Shown in pieces: positions 32,157-43,197 of a DNA stretch of 64,000 bases. The notes beneath the pieces were generated by a model. It was not told the DNA's origin. It ran no database searches and was given only the letters and a program-made list of their open reading frames with translations. The stretch is from assembly GCA_001936135.1 (NCBI GenBank), contig CP012810.1, positions 62,001 through 126,000 on the forward strand, given 5' to 3'. The position numbers and the translations under genes were made by a program. Positions within the stretch are counted from its first letter, which is position 1. The number at the start of each line of letters is the position of its first letter. This DNA comes from Saccharomycopsis fibuligera x Saccharomycopsis cf. fibuligera (Eukaryota > Ascomycota > Saccharomycetes > Ascoideales > Saccharomycopsidaceae).

Positions 32157-32203
32157 CATTTTATTTCATTTTATTTCATTTTATTTCATTTTATTTCATT
32201 TTA
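32157..32203. repeat. tandem TTTTATTTCA decanucleotide repeat
   Basis: About 4.5 exact copies of a 10-nt unit in the FAB1 upstream region. Confidence 0.85.
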
Positions 32204-33013
32204 CCGAATGTATTTCTATTTTTAGCTGTAAACAATAGTAAATTACAAAAGCCCGATTACATTGTTGCCCGTGTGTGGTGCACATGGATGTACAAAGTAC
32301 AAAGCAAGCACTGTCCAAATATCCGACACCCTGAGAGCAAAGAAACAATGCTATCGAATACTGGCTACAGCTGTTAAAAATAGACGTCGTCTTTATTTTG
32401 CAGCTATACCAAGCCAGTGTCTGAGATCCAGCTGCTAGTGAAATACCCTTCGTAAAAATAAGGCCCTGGCTTTGGCCCTGGCCCTTGCAGGGGGCTCTAA
32501 AACAATAGCATCGATGAACTGTCTCGATTGGGGCCAAAACCCACGTTGAATTTTTGTTCTTGCGCTATAAATAGACACACAAAATACAGCAAAAAGCACC
32601 CTCGGTGTTACGCCTTCGTGGTACTTGACTTCGCTCAAGGCTTGCGGAAGCTAGCCACTGCTAGTCTTGCGTCATGACATGGCACGGGAAGAGCTCAAAA
32701 AGCAAACAGTTGTTATACAGAGATGACGGCTTCGTGACTGGCTTGGGTCCCTGCTATTCTACTCTATTCTACTCTATCCTAAAGTACAGCAGAAACTCGG
32801 TGAATAGTGAAAGCTCCACTCACTTACTTGGCCAGTTACGCGTTTGTCTGATTTTGTTTGGCGGTGTCGGCGCTTCCGCATCGCCAGAAAAAACAAGTAA
32901 AACGTAAATAAACCAACAAAGGAAGAAAAAAAAAAAAAAAAAAATAAAAAATTAAAAGCCAATGCGAGCGATGATGGTCAATGAGCATAAGACCCACAAC
33001 CAAACACTTTTGT

Positions 33014-33037
33014 CTACTACTACTACTACTACTACTA
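33014..33037. repeat. (CTA)8 microsatellite
   Basis: Eight CTA units, about 60 bp upstream of the FAB1 ATG. Confidence 0.9.
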
Positions 33038-33096
33038 ATACTGCCCAGCACACCAGTTCCCGTTCCTCTCCATAAGATGTTGCTTAGGCTTTCCTC

Positions 33097-36000
33097 ATGT
33101 ACCAATTGATCCCGCTGAAAAAGCCCATCAACCACAACGAGTTCTTGCTTTCCAAGGACTACTGGATGAAAGATGACAGCTCCACAGAGTGCTTCAAGTG
33201 TCTAAAGCATTTCACCACCTTCAGAAGACGCCACCACTGCCGGCTCTGTGGCCAGATATTCTGCAGCAACTGCACCGCTCTAGTGTCTGGCGACCGACTC
33301 AATCATCAAGGCAACATCAGAATCTGCAAACTATGCTTATCCTACAACTTCAATGAAGACGACGACGACGACGACGACGATGATGACGATGACGATGACA
33401 AAACAACCTCCGATGAGTCTGCGGTTGATGAGGACGACTCACTGTCAGTAATCCGCCATCAGGCACTTCCCAAATCACAAAGCTCAATGCTCCATACCCA
33501 TCATAACAACAACAACAACAACTCAGTAAGCTTTGCTTTGCCCCCAGACGATTCATCGCTCCCGCTGGACTGGGACTCAATCGATACCTCTTCTGGCGCT
33601 CTTTCTCACCCTGCTAGCACAAACAGCGATCCCAAGTCAAAATCAAATGAACCGAAACTCAGGTCAACAGCTCATCTGTCTACCCAATTTTCTTTGCCCC
33701 GCGTCGGCGATAGAAGCCACAACGCTACAAAACGAAACAAAAGCTTGAAGCGTGCCAAAAATTATACCCTCAACAGAAGCGCTGACGATACAGCCTCCAC
33801 CAAATCCACATTCAATGTATTTTCCACCACCACCACCACCAACACCACACAAAATGCCCTACCCAGCGGCATAACCGACCCTTTGGACACTAACGGCACC
33901 GGTAATACTCGTCGCCCTGGCGCACAGCACGAAGCGCCAGAACCAGAAACCATTTACGCAGAATTGAACCAAATCAGCAAATACCACTTGTCCAAATTTC
34001 TACACCAGTCTTTGAAACAGTTCCAAGTCACTAACCGCAAAGCTTGGGCAAAGTCGCTTCTCAAAGTCATTAGCCAGATTCAGCCAGTGGGCATTTCACA
34101 AAACAACGAAATCAGTTTGGATATAACCGCCTTTGTTAAAATCAAAGAAATACTAGGCTTCAGACCTGACACCAGCGAGTACGTCAATGGCTTAGTTTTC
34201 ACAAAAAACGTGGCGCTCAAAAGCATGAAATCAAAGGTGGAAAACCCAGCTATTGCTATAATAAAGTTCCCCGTGGAATTTTCACAGGGAAATAATCAGT
34301 TCATGGGAATTGACCAACTTCTCGCTCAAGAGAAAGAATATTTAAACAAGCTCGTGAAGCGAATAATTTCCTTGTCACCCAAACCTGACATTCTTATATG
34401 TGGCTCACATATAAGCGGCTATGCTTTGGATTTGCTCAACGATGCAGAAATAACCGTTCTTGTGAATGTAAAGCCCCAGGTCATTGCACATTTGCAAAAA
34501 TTGACTGGCGCCGACGTTGTTACCTCTATGGAAAAACTAACATTCCATCCCAAGCTAGGTAGTTGTGAGCTATTTGAAGCAAAAAGTTTCGCCTACAATA
34601 ATGTCCGGAAAAACTTTGTCTTTATCTCTGGATGCAAGCCAAGCTCCGGCGGTACAGTTGTGCTAAAGGACTTCAACAAGGAAAATTTAGACAAGATGAA
34701 AACCATTACCGAATTTATTATATACTGCATGTTTCATCTCAAATTGGAAACTCATTACTTTAGAAACTCTTTTGTGTCCACAAACAAAGAAATCTTGGTG
34801 GATGACCTAAAGTCAAGAAAGAAAAGATTGCTAGAAAACGCGCTGGGCTTTTACTGGGACTTTGTGGACGCATTCTACAAATCCATCTTCTCCATCTCCC
34901 CTTCGGTGGTGATTCCCTTGCCGTATTTGCTAAAGAAGGCAAGGCTTTACGAGCAGCAACTTCTTTCTTTTCAAAACAAGTACGATATCCGCAATTTGAC
35001 AGTCGACGATGCTAAGCATTTGATTGGCGAGTCCGTCATCAAATCCAACTTTGATTTTTCCGACGAGTTGCTAGTACATATCGCTGAGATTTTGGTCAAC
35101 AAAAATGTCCATGTCTTGAGCACGTTGTTTAAGCAATTTGCAAGGCAGTGGGAGAATTTCTACACTCATCAACCCAATTTGCTCAACGTTTCCACGCACC
35201 AAAGCATTTGCTTCTCATACTCTACCACTATAATAAAAAACCAAAGCTACTGCGTTTTCCCCAAGATTTTACAGATCGGGTACTATTTGGACTTTAATGA
35301 TACCACGCTAGGGCAATACATTGAACAAGTGATTAGTACCTCTTATAACCCCTGTCAGGAAAATTGCGGCGCAACATTGATTGAGCACTACAAAACGTAT
35401 GTCCACGATACCGGTAAAATAACTGTTAGTCTTGAAGCAACACCGTGCCCAATTCCAGGGCTTCTGCATGTTATTTTGATGTGGAATGCATGCAAGTATT
35501 GTGGCCATAAAACCCCTGTAGTTCCAATGGACGAGGTCACTTGGAGATACTCATTTGGCAAATTTTTGGAGACCTCATTTTCGTCCATTCCGATAAACGT
35601 TTCCTTCGAGGAATGCGACCACGATTTTCAAAAGGACAGAATACGCTATTTCTGCTGGCAAGACGTAGCTATGAAAGTCGAGTACAGCTCTGTTGACTTG
35701 TTGGAACTTATTGCTCCAAAGGACAGAATACTCTGGAATCCGGAAGTGAGCATCAATTTGAAAATCGAAGCGTATGAGCAAGTAATAGAAAAAACAAGAA
35801 GACTTTTCAAAAGCATTTTGGATAGGCTTGAGAATGTTAAGATCGATGTTACTAATCAAGAGAAAGTCAACAGAGCCAAGGACAAAATCGAATCTTTAAT
35901 ATCGCAAGCTGCCGATGATGCTGCCTCAGTGATTACCACCGCCAACAAGCTTTATAACGATTACGAGCCCACCGACTATTTGTCATTGAATATTGTGCTC

Positions 36001-38397
36001 AAGCATCTCCAGGAATTGTGTATTGCTTGGAATAAGGAGTTTACCGACTTTGAAAAAAACTTTTTGCCTGAGTTTTCTAAAGTCTCGTCTTCGCAATTCT
36101 TCAAACTTTTCGGTGACAGATACACTTCAAACAGCTCAGATGTTCAGTTGCCCAAGAATAAAGAAAATGACAGTCTTCTCAATGAGATGGAACAAACAAG
36201 CGATGCTGATAATGCTGATATTGCTGGTAATGCGGATGTGAAATCAGGGCTTGAAAACCATATCTCAGCACCATACGAAGAAGGACTAGAATCTGTTGAA
36301 GAAGATCAAGACAAAGAAAACAAACCGCTTGACCAAGACGCTGATAAAATGCGCGGCCGTGACGATCATGCTGAAGCAACGGTTCAAGAAGAGTTGCCAA
36401 TTGGTGAAAATAACAATAGGCCTGCCTACACTACTAAAGTGTCTATGGTACCTAAACTAAAACTCTCGAGTACCAATGTTAAAGCGAAAATCCATCAAAT
36501 GGAAGCGTTGATTGCCAATAATAGTTTATCCGGTCATAAACCTGATTTGGCTCTGCCGAAAAGCCCAGCAAGCTCATTGCAGCTGCCGCTACTGCCCTTT
36601 GCTGATCCTAAGAGCCCGTTGAAGAAAGATTTCGTCTCGTATTATCCTAAGGTCTCCAAATTGAAAAATTACTTTGACCAGATGCAAATACAGTTCAACA
36701 AACAGCTAGAAGAACAAAGATTGATGGAAAGAAGGCTTAATGCAAGCAAGTACCGGTCGATACCCGCAATAACTTCACAGCCGACTGTTAAAGTTTACAA
36801 AAGCGTTAATGACGCATTCACGGACGAAGATGTGAAGGAGGAAAGCTTGAAAGAAGAACCAGCAAAGGAAGAACCAGCATATGACGGTGCCGATGATGAT
36901 CATGCTGCAAAAATAGAAAGCACAAAAACTGACCCAATTAAGCCTAAGACTGATGTTTTACGAAATTTGGTTAAAAGGAACGACAGCCGATCTTCATCAT
37001 TTGGATCAATAGATCTTCTACGCGGCTCATCGCTGTCACAATCACCACCGTCACCCGCACCATTTGCACCGCATGCTCTGGAGCAAACAGCAGTCCAAGC
37101 GCAAATACAACAGTCCAAACAAACCCCAACGCAGCCTGCACACAGTCAATCATTGGGATCAATAAGTTCAGAACCGCGCGATCAAAAGCCGAAAGATGAG
37201 GTTCATCAGCAGGCGGCGGAAGAAAAAAACTCTTTATTATACATGTTAAAAAACCTTTTAGCAGACCGCACCGCGCTTTGGAAACCTTTGGAATCACCAC
37301 TTGAGCCATCTGAGCATATTTTTGTTGATTCTGATGTAATTATCAGAGAAGACGAGCCTAGCTCTTTGGTCGCATTTTCCTTGAGTTCGACCGATTATGT
37401 GCAAAAGGTGGCATTGATGAAGAAAGAAACTTTGGCTGCTTTGAATGTTTCAGACTATGAAATTGCCAAACTCGTCCCAGGAAGCAAAATGGAGGATAAA
37501 ATTTTGGAAACGCAAATGTTGAAAAAAACCGCTATACACTTAAAGTATCAGTTTCTAGATGAACCAACAGTTTTGTCTTGCAAAATGTTTTTTGTTGAGC
37601 AGTTTGAGGCCTTTAGAGAAAAATGTGGTATGGAAAGCAACTTTGTGCAAAGTTTGAGTCGCTGTGTGAAGTGGGACTCTAACGGTGGTAAAAGCGGTTC
37701 GGCATTCTTGAAAACTTTGGACGACAGACTCATAATAAAACAGTTGTCTTATTTGGAATTGGACTCTTTTGTGAAGATGGCTCCTAGCTATTTTGAGTAC
37801 ATGGCACAAGCACTATTTCATCACCTACCCACCATTATTGCCAAAATATTTGGTTTTTACCAAATCATAGTGAAAAACCCAATCACCGGCAAAAACTTCA
37901 AGATGAATGTCATAATAATGGAGAATTTATTTTATGACCGCAAAAATTTGAGAATTTTTGATCTAAAAGGCTCAATGAGAAATAGACACGTTAAGCAAAC
38001 CGGCAAAGAAAACGAGGTTTTACTTGATGAAAACATGGTAGACTACATCTTTGAATCGCCGTTATTTATCAGGCATCACAGCAAAAAACTCTTGAGGGCA
38101 TCATTATGGAACGACACTTTATTTTTCAGTAAAATGAACGTAATGGATTATTCGCTAGTGATTGGTATAGACACGGAGAAGAAAGAATTGGTGGCTGGGA
38201 TCATTGACTATGTTCGTACGTTTACTTGGGATAAAAAATTAGAAAGCTGGGTGAAAGTGAAAGGTTTAGTTGGCGGTGGAGGAAAAAGACCAACTATTGT
38301 TACACCAAAGCAGTATAAATCGAGATTTAGAGCAGCAATGGAGAGATATATCTTGGTTGTTCCTGACGCATGGCATATTTCAGTTTCCGAGCAGTAG
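33097..38397 (+). CDS. FAB1: Phosphatidylinositol-3-phosphate 5-kinase Fab1
   Basis: 1766 aa. Makes PI(3,5)P2 on the vacuole/endosome membrane. A FYVE zinc finger spans residues about 22-83 (DYWMKDDSST then four CxxC pairs with RRRHHCR). An Asp-rich run encoded by 33358-33399 follows. A TCP1/GroEL-like domain lies around residues 330-620 (PDILICGSHISGYALDLL). A Cys/His-rich region contains WNACKYCGH. Residues about 1000-1420 are low-complexity and charged. The C-terminal lipid kinase domain has the Gly-rich loop GGKSGSAF, IFDLKGSMRNRHV and the MDYSLVIGID/GIIDYVRTFTWDK motifs. The protein is shorter than S. cerevisiae Fab1 (2278 aa), mainly in the linkers. No break seen. Confidence 0.96.
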   Translation: MYQLIPLKKPINHNEFLLSKDYWMKDDSSTECFKCLKHFTTFRRRHHCRLCGQIFCSNCTALVSGDRLNHQGNIRICKLCLSYNFNEDDDDDDDDDDDDDDKTTSDESAVDEDDSLSVIRHQALPKSQSSMLHTHHNNNNNNSVSFALPPDDSSLPLDWDSIDTSSGALSHPASTNSDPKSKSNEPKLRSTAHLSTQFSLPRVGDRSHNATKRNKSLKRAKNYTLNRSADDTASTKSTFNVFSTTTTTNTTQNALPSGITDPLDTNGTGNTRRPGAQHEAPEPETIYAELNQISKYHLSKFLHQSLKQFQVTNRKAWAKSLLKVISQIQPVGISQNNEISLDITAFVKIKEILGFRPDTSEYVNGLVFTKNVALKSMKSKVENPAIAIIKFPVEFSQGNNQFMGIDQLLAQEKEYLNKLVKRIISLSPKPDILICGSHISGYALDLLNDAEITVLVNVKPQVIAHLQKLTGADVVTSMEKLTFHPKLGSCELFEAKSFAYNNVRKNFVFISGCKPSSGGTVVLKDFNKENLDKMKTITEFIIYCMFHLKLETHYFRNSFVSTNKEILVDDLKSRKKRLLENALGFYWDFVDAFYKSIFSISPSVVIPLPYLLKKARLYEQQLLSFQNKYDIRNLTVDDAKHLIGESVIKSNFDFSDELLVHIAEILVNKNVHVLSTLFKQFARQWENFYTHQPNLLNVSTHQSICFSYSTTIIKNQSYCVFPKILQIGYYLDFNDTTLGQYIEQVISTSYNPCQENCGATLIEHYKTYVHDTGKITVSLEATPCPIPGLLHVILMWNACKYCGHKTPVVPMDEVTWRYSFGKFLETSFSSIPINVSFEECDHDFQKDRIRYFCWQDVAMKVEYSSVDLLELIAPKDRILWNPEVSINLKIEAYEQVIEKTRRLFKSILDRLENVKIDVTNQEKVNRAKDKIESLISQAADDAASVITTANKLYNDYEPTDYLSLNIVLKHLQELCIAWNKEFTDFEKNFLPEFSKVSSSQFFKLFGDRYTSNSSDVQLPKNKENDSLLNEMEQTSDADNADIAGNADVKSGLENHISAPYEEGLESVEEDQDKENKPLDQDADKMRGRDDHAEATVQEELPIGENNNRPAYTTKVSMVPKLKLSSTNVKAKIHQMEALIANNSLSGHKPDLALPKSPASSLQLPLLPFADPKSPLKKDFVSYYPKVSKLKNYFDQMQIQFNKQLEEQRLMERRLNASKYRSIPAITSQPTVKVYKSVNDAFTDEDVKEESLKEEPAKEEPAYDGADDDHAAKIESTKTDPIKPKTDVLRNLVKRNDSRSSSFGSIDLLRGSSLSQSPPSPAPFAPHALEQTAVQAQIQQSKQTPTQPAHSQSLGSISSEPRDQKPKDEVHQQAAEEKNSLLYMLKNLLADRTALWKPLESPLEPSEHIFVDSDVIIREDEPSSLVAFSLSSTDYVQKVALMKKETLAALNVSDYEIAKLVPGSKMEDKILETQMLKKTAIHLKYQFLDEPTVLSCKMFFVEQFEAFREKCGMESNFVQSLSRCVKWDSNGGKSGSAFLKTLDDRLIIKQLSYLELDSFVKMAPSYFEYMAQALFHHLPTIIAKIFGFYQIIVKNPITGKNFKMNVIIMENLFYDRKNLRIFDLKGSMRNRHVKQTGKENEVLLDENMVDYIFESPLFIRHHSKKLLRASLWNDTLFFSKMNVMDYSLVIGIDTEKKELVAGIIDYVRTFTWDKKLESWVKVKGLVGGGGKRPTIVTPKQYKSRFRAAMERYILVVPDAWHISVSEQ

Positions 38398-39060
38398 CTG
38401 GTTATCGCCTATTTTTTTTATTTTTATTTTTATTACTATTATTTATTAATTATTCTTGCTTCGCTTTCTTTGTTCTTTTTTATGTCTTACGGTTTTTACA
38501 TTCTTTCGTTAAATATTCTTTTAATTTGCTTTATTTTGCCTTTTCGCCATTTCGCTTCACCACAAAACTTTTAATACTTTTATTTTGCTCTTTTTTTTCC
38601 TTTCTTTCAAAAGTTCCTATTGTTCTATGTGTTCTACTATATGCCATGCATTTCGCCTAAACTGCGCTTTATGAGTTTGATTATGAGTTATGATTTATTT
38701 TTAGCTTTCTTGTTCTTACTTTTGCTTTCTTTTCCGCTTCAGCTAAATTACTCACGCTTTTTTTTTTATTTTTTTTTTTTTTTTTTCATTTATTATTGTA
38801 TATTTTTTGCTACATGCTACGTTTTTGCCACCTTTTGTAAAACAAGGTTTTTTATACTAATTTTGGACATGTGTATTGAACAGTAATGCGTGAATGCACA
38901 GTGAATAATTTAAAAAAGATAATGATCATGAGAACCTGCTCCAACAAATAAATAAAAAAAAAAAAAAAAAGAAGTTTACTAAACCGTAGGACAAAAAAGT
39001 CAAGTCAAAAGACGTTGAAAAGATAAATGAAATAGAATGATAATGCCTTGCAATCTCTAA
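38398..39060. other. intergenic, convergent FAB1/SEC66 3' flanks
   Basis: 663 bp, pyrimidine-rich then A-rich (A17 run near 38955). The open frames are T-rich artefacts. No gene is seen. Confidence 0.6.
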
Positions 39061-39735
39061 CTAACTTTGAACCGTCAACGTAATCTTTGGTCTTTCAGAA
39101 AGTTTCTTGGCAAGATCTTCAGTTTTAATCCCCCACTGTTTCAATTGTTCAATTTTCAAATTGTCAATGGCCAACACTCTTCTCTTTAATGCTTCATTGA
39201 AGGTCAAATCCTGCAACAACGGGAAAAATTTAGGTGCCCAGCCTTTCTTTAATGATTCCACTTCCTTCACAACTTGCTGAATTTCCAATTCCTCCAATTT
39301 TTGCGAAATGGTAAATCTGGTCCATAAATCATCGCCAATGGATCCGTCTTGATACATCTTAGTCATGAATGGTTCGCTTTCCTTCAATTTTATTGTTCTT
39401 CTGATAGTCTCTGACGCCCATCTAAGAAGCGCTGCCCTCAAAACATTTTCATTTGGGCGTGGTTCAGCATTAAGCAATTCGTAAAAAAGCTGTTTTTGAA
39501 TATTTGGAGGGAAAAAGGGCCTTGTATGCGAAAGCTTGTTCAAATTCTTTTGTCTGTAGACTTTGGCAAAAATGACAAACGTGGTAAGAATAATCGCAAC
39601 GTAAATTATTGGAGTGTAAACGGAAATCTTCTTGATTTCTGGCTGTTCGGCGCTATCAAAGAATGTGGAATTACCACCGCTGCTGCTGTTGCTGCTGTAA
39701 GTTGAATTGAAAGTGGTGTTGAATTCTTCAGACAT
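39061..39735 (-). CDS. SEC66: Sec66 (Sec71), Sec63-complex subunit
   Basis: 224 aa from the ATG at 39735 (the open frame starts earlier at TTG). Non-essential component of the Sec62/63 post-translational ER translocation complex. The start MSEEFNTTF resembles S. cerevisiae MSEFNETKF. Features in order: a short lumenal glycosylatable N-terminus, one TM anchor (KISVYTPIIYVAIILTTFVIFAKVYR, matching KSISVYTPLIYVFILVV), then a cytosolic domain with LRAALLRWASETIRRTIKLKE and DGSIGDDLWTRF. All blocks align with the S. cerevisiae protein (206 aa). Confidence 0.95.
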   Translation of the reverse strand: MSEEFNTTFNSTYSSNSSSGGNSTFFDSAEQPEIKKISVYTPIIYVAIILTTFVIFAKVYRQKNLNKLSHTRPFFPPNIQKQLFYELLNAEPRPNENVLRAALLRWASETIRRTIKLKESEPFMTKMYQDGSIGDDLWTRFTISQKLEELEIQQVVKEVESLKKGWAPKFFPLLQDLTFNEALKRRVLAIDNLKIEQLKQWGIKTEDLAKKLSERPKITLTVQS

Positions 39736-40871
39736 TGTGTTTATATTATTTGGTTGTTGTATTGAGGGATATGAGTTATGCAATTGTTGTTGAAAAGCTG
39801 ATACAAAATGCTAGTTGTTCTTTTTAGTCAATGTCTACTCAACCTGATGGAAACCAGTGGCGTGTGTGTATAACAAAGCGTAACCTAACTGTCAAACAAA
39901 TTGGCTTAGTAGCACTAATGAGCGAAAAATTGGACAAGTAGATTGAGATACGGAGAGCCCACAGTCGAGTTGTGCATATACAAATTTGATGATACTTGGC
40001 TCTTTTTGAAAAACACACCTTGAACCTTCAACGCTGCAATCTCGTCCTTTTTTTTTTTATTTTTTTTTTGTTTGCCTCTTCCTAATGATGAAAGCCAGAA
40101 AGTGTAAATTTCTGGAAAGAAAAATATCATCACGTGAGTGTAATGCATCTTCATGTTCCAGTATGCCGAGATCATGGCCATCCTCACTGAGCTTGCATTC
40201 TTTTTTAACATCCAAAGGGTTCAATGATAGCAAAAATAAAATAGGAAATGCTGCGGTATCTATCGCTATTCAAATATATATATATATATTTATTTTAATT
40301 GTTATCAGCAACAAATAAAAGTGCTCACTATATAATATGGAAAAGTTGCGGCGAAGGAGAGAGCAAAGAAATAAAATGAAATTAAGACATAAAAGAATGG
40401 AAAAGTAAAGTGAAAAAAACAAAAAGCTATAGCGACTATAGTCGGTTGTATGATGATAACAATTGCTGAAACTTTTTCAAATCGAAAAAAAAAACCTAGT
40501 TCATGCTCTTTCAATATCTTCTTTTTTTCTTTTTTTATTATTTCCTTTATACTGAGGTTGTAATCACAAGAAAAAAAGTCAAAAAGCACAATTAGTTTAA
40601 TAATTTTCAAGTGAAAACAAAACGAAACCAGTTATCAGTAATTAAAAAATGATGCCGTTCTTTGAGAGTACTAAAAAAAAAATAAAACAATACTTTAAAA
40701 TTATAATACCAAACATACAAAAAAAAATATAAAAAGAAAAAAGAATAATCACAAAAAAAAACAATTAAATGAATAGGTTCGTAACAGATTCAGCAATCTT
40801 TTTTTGTTTCATCATCTATCTAGCCAAAGATTTTTTAACCAATTATTTTTAACCTAAAATAATTTCTATAT
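39736..40871. other. SEC66 promoter and HSP110 3' flank
   Basis: 1136 bp, very AT-rich. Has an (AT)n run near 40276-40288, T-runs near 40050 and several A-runs. No gene is seen; the small open frames have no features. Confidence 0.55.
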
Positions 40872-42941
40872 TTAGTCAAGATCCTCAGTCATGTTAACAT
40901 CTGGTTTTTGCTCTTCCTTTTGTTCAGCTTTAGCGGCTCTATCAGCAGCCAATTTTTCAGCCATTTCTTGAGCTCTCTTAGCTTCTTCCTTTTGTCTGTA
41001 AGCTTGCTTCTTTTCTTCTTCCTTAGCCAAGTAACGACCTCTGATTAAGTTACCGGTTCTAGCTAATTCCTCGTATTTGGCAATGTATTTAGCCTTAGTG
41101 GAATCTTCACCGTCTTCGTATAACCAATCTTCAGTCTTGTTCAACAAGTCATGCAATTTAGTCTTTTCTTCTTCAGAAGCAAATGGAGCATAGATATCAT
41201 CCAATTTACCACGCAAGTCGTAAATGTATTCTTCCAAAGCGTTTTTACGGTCTTCAGTTTCAGCAACCAATTTGTCAGCAGAAACCAAGTTGAATTCTTT
41301 TTCAAAGTATTCGTTTCTGAGTTGTTCAGGCAAAGAGTGGGTTTGAGCTTCAATAACCAAGTCATCTTGTTTGACCAATTTCTTAACTTCTTTGTATTCT
41401 GGTTCGTCGCCTTCTTTAGCCTCTGGGTTTTCGACCAATTCTTGAACGGTTTTTTCAACTACAGTATAAGCTTCTTCAACAGTGTAGAAGCCAGATGGGT
41501 CCAATCTCAACTTCAATTTAGCAGCAATGGAAGATTCACCTTCTGGAACCTTGATGCCCTTGACCTTCCATCTAGCAATCAATGGGTCAGTACCTTTGTC
41601 CAATTCATCTGGGTTAGTATATTTGGCAGAAATTTCAAAATCCTTAGATCTGTAAAGAGTGATGATTTTGGTGGATGGGAAACTAGAACCAGCTGGGAAG
41701 ACTTCCATGTGGTCAACATCTTCTTCGTCTTTGTCCCAGAAGTAAGAGACGGAGTATGGGTTGTAGTCTTCAAATTTGAATGGTCTAACTCTAAGAGTTG
41801 GGGAGTGGATGGCGCAAATGAAAGCAGCACCTTTAGCAATAGCTTCATCTTGGTTCAAAGTGAAGGACAATTGCTTACCAAAGATTTCGCTTAATTTAGC
41901 TTTGATGGATGGAACTCTGGTACAACCACCAATGACTTCAACGGTGTCAATGTCGTCAATAGTCAATTTAGCAGCAGCCAAAGCTTTCTCAATTGGAACA
42001 TTGATGCGGTCCAACAATGGCTTAACGTATTCTTCCAATTCAGATCTTTCCAAAGAAGAGGAAACGTCAACATCGTTCATGACAGATTCAATGCTGATTG
42101 GAGCTTGAGAGTTAGCAGACAAGACTTTCTTCAATTTTTCAGAAGCAGCCAACACTCTGCTGTAAGCCTTTGGGTTTTCGTGAATGTCAATCTTGTACTT
42201 GGATTTGAATTCTTTGGCAAAGTGTTCAGCGATAGCGTAGTCAAAGTCTCTACCACCAAAGTGTTTGTCAGCAGCAGAACCTAAGATTTTCAACTCACCC
42301 TTCTTGACAGCGGCAATGGAAACGGTGTAAGTGGAGTAACCAATGTCAACAAAGGCAACCTTCTTGTAGTCTTCTGGCAAGTCAGTCTTGAAGACACCGT
42401 AACCAACAGCAGCAGCGGTAACTTCATTGACAATTCTGACTGGGTTCAAACCAGCAACTCTAGCGGCGTCAGAGATAGCTTGACGTTGCTTTTCAGTATA
42501 CCACACTGGAACAGCAATGACAATATCTTCAAGTTTACCAGTAACTTCTTTAGAAGTGATGTCCTTAATTTTGTTGATGTACATGGCGGCCAATTGAGTA
42601 GCAGTGAACTCGGTTTGTTCACCAGCAAATCTGACCTTGGCGGCAATTTGGCCATCCTTAGTGATCAATGGAGTGGTGAAGTAGTTTTTTTCAATTTCAA
42701 AATCAGGGTGTTCTGGGGAGAGACCAACAATTCTGTTCAAGTTGCCGACAGTGTTCTTGATGTTGGAGGTTTGTTGGGTCTTAGCATTTTCACCAATAGC
42801 TCTGGCTTTGGAACCGAAACCAACCAAAGTTGGAGTAGAACGGTTAGACACTTCGTTGACAACAATGTCAATACCTCTGTTACGGGCAACGGCAATAACG
42901 GAGTTGTTGGAACCGAAATCAAGACCAAAAGGAACACTCAT
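40872..42941 (-). CDS. SSE1: Hsp110-family chaperone / Hsp70 nucleotide-exchange factor
   Basis: 689 aa (called MSI3 in Candida). Cytosolic Hsp110 that acts as nucleotide-exchange factor for Ssa and Ssb Hsp70 and holds unfolded clients. The N-terminal actin-like ATPase starts [21 protein letters not shown], the Sse type (GSNNS in place of Hsp70 GTTYS). [13 protein letters not shown] begins the beta-sandwich. The extended acidic linker ([18 protein letters not shown]) and helical C-terminal domain are typical, and the end [11 protein letters not shown] replaces the Hsp70 EEVD. Codon use is strongly biased, indicating high expression. A perfect heat-shock element lies 216 nt upstream. Confidence 0.96.
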   Translation of the reverse strand: MSVPFGLDFGSNNSVIAVARNRGIDIVVNEVSNRSTPTLVGFGSKARAIGENAKTQQTSNIKNTVGNLNRIVGLSPEHPDFEIEKNYFTTPLITKDGQIAAKVRFAGEQTEFTATQLAAMYINKIKDITSKEVTGKLEDIVIAVPVWYTEKQRQAISDAARVAGLNPVRIVNEVTAAAVGYGVFKTDLPEDYKKVAFVDIGYSTYTVSIAAVKKGELKILGSAADKHFGGRDFDYAIAEHFAKEFKSKYKIDIHENPKAYSRVLAASEKLKKVLSANSQAPISIESVMNDVDVSSSLERSELEEYVKPLLDRINVPIEKALAAAKLTIDDIDTVEVIGGCTRVPSIKAKLSEIFGKQLSFTLNQDEAIAKGAAFICAIHSPTLRVRPFKFEDYNPYSVSYFWDKDEEDVDHMEVFPAGSSFPSTKIITLYRSKDFEISAKYTNPDELDKGTDPLIARWKVKGIKVPEGESSIAAKLKLRLDPSGFYTVEEAYTVVEKTVQELVENPEAKEGDEPEYKEVKKLVKQDDLVIEAQTHSLPEQLRNEYFEKEFNLVSADKLVAETEDRKNALEEYIYDLRGKLDDIYAPFASEEEKTKLHDLLNKTEDWLYEDGEDSTKAKYIAKYEELARTGNLIRGRYLAKEEEKKQAYRQKEEAKRAQEMAEKLAADRAAKAEQKEEQKPDVNMTEDLD

Positions 42942-43156
42942 TATAGATTAGAGATGTGATGTGTATAAATATATTATCAAGGAAGATATAATACGATGAT
43001 ACGATATTATAACTGAACTTGCTGTGGATGGAGAAGAGGAAGAGAAGAGGCAAATGTGTCGACAGGTGGATCTCTAAATAAAACTTGACTTTACTCTAAG
43101 AACGAACGAAACAAAAAAAAAAAAAAAAAAAAATTTTTCAATGAGGTGTGAGGGTG

Positions 43157-43174
43157 TTCTGGAATATTCTAGAA
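43157..43174. promoter_or_regulatory. perfect heat-shock element
   Basis: TTCTGGAATATTCTAGAA: four alternating nGAAn/nTTCn units with exact 5-bp phasing (TTC 43157-43159, GAA 43162-43164, TTC 43167-43169, GAA 43172-43174). This matches the consensus Hsf1 site and sits 216 nt upstream of the HSP110 ATG. Hsf1 control is inferred. Confidence 0.85.
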
Positions 43175-43190
43175 ATGCCACAGATAATGG

Positions 43191-43197
43191 TCACGTG
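43191..43197. promoter_or_regulatory. TCACGTG E-box
   Basis: Core Cbf1/bHLH-type site, about 17 bp beyond the heat-shock element in the HSP110 promoter. Motif match only. Confidence 0.4.

Larger units (their letters stand above)
31222..33096. other. 1.9-kb divergent intergenic region with short repeats
   Basis: No gene is supported. Contains TGAGTAAAAA units (31690-31740), a (GAGC)n run (32110-32125), a decanucleotide array (32157-32203) and a CTA8 array (33014-33037). The open frame at 31790-32377 is explained by these repeats. Confidence 0.6.

Noticed and set aside
31790-32377. 195-codon plus-strand open frame before FAB1
   Set aside because: Its translation is dominated by decanucleotide and other simple repeats (FYFILFHFISFYFIL), has no domain, and sits in promoter sequence.
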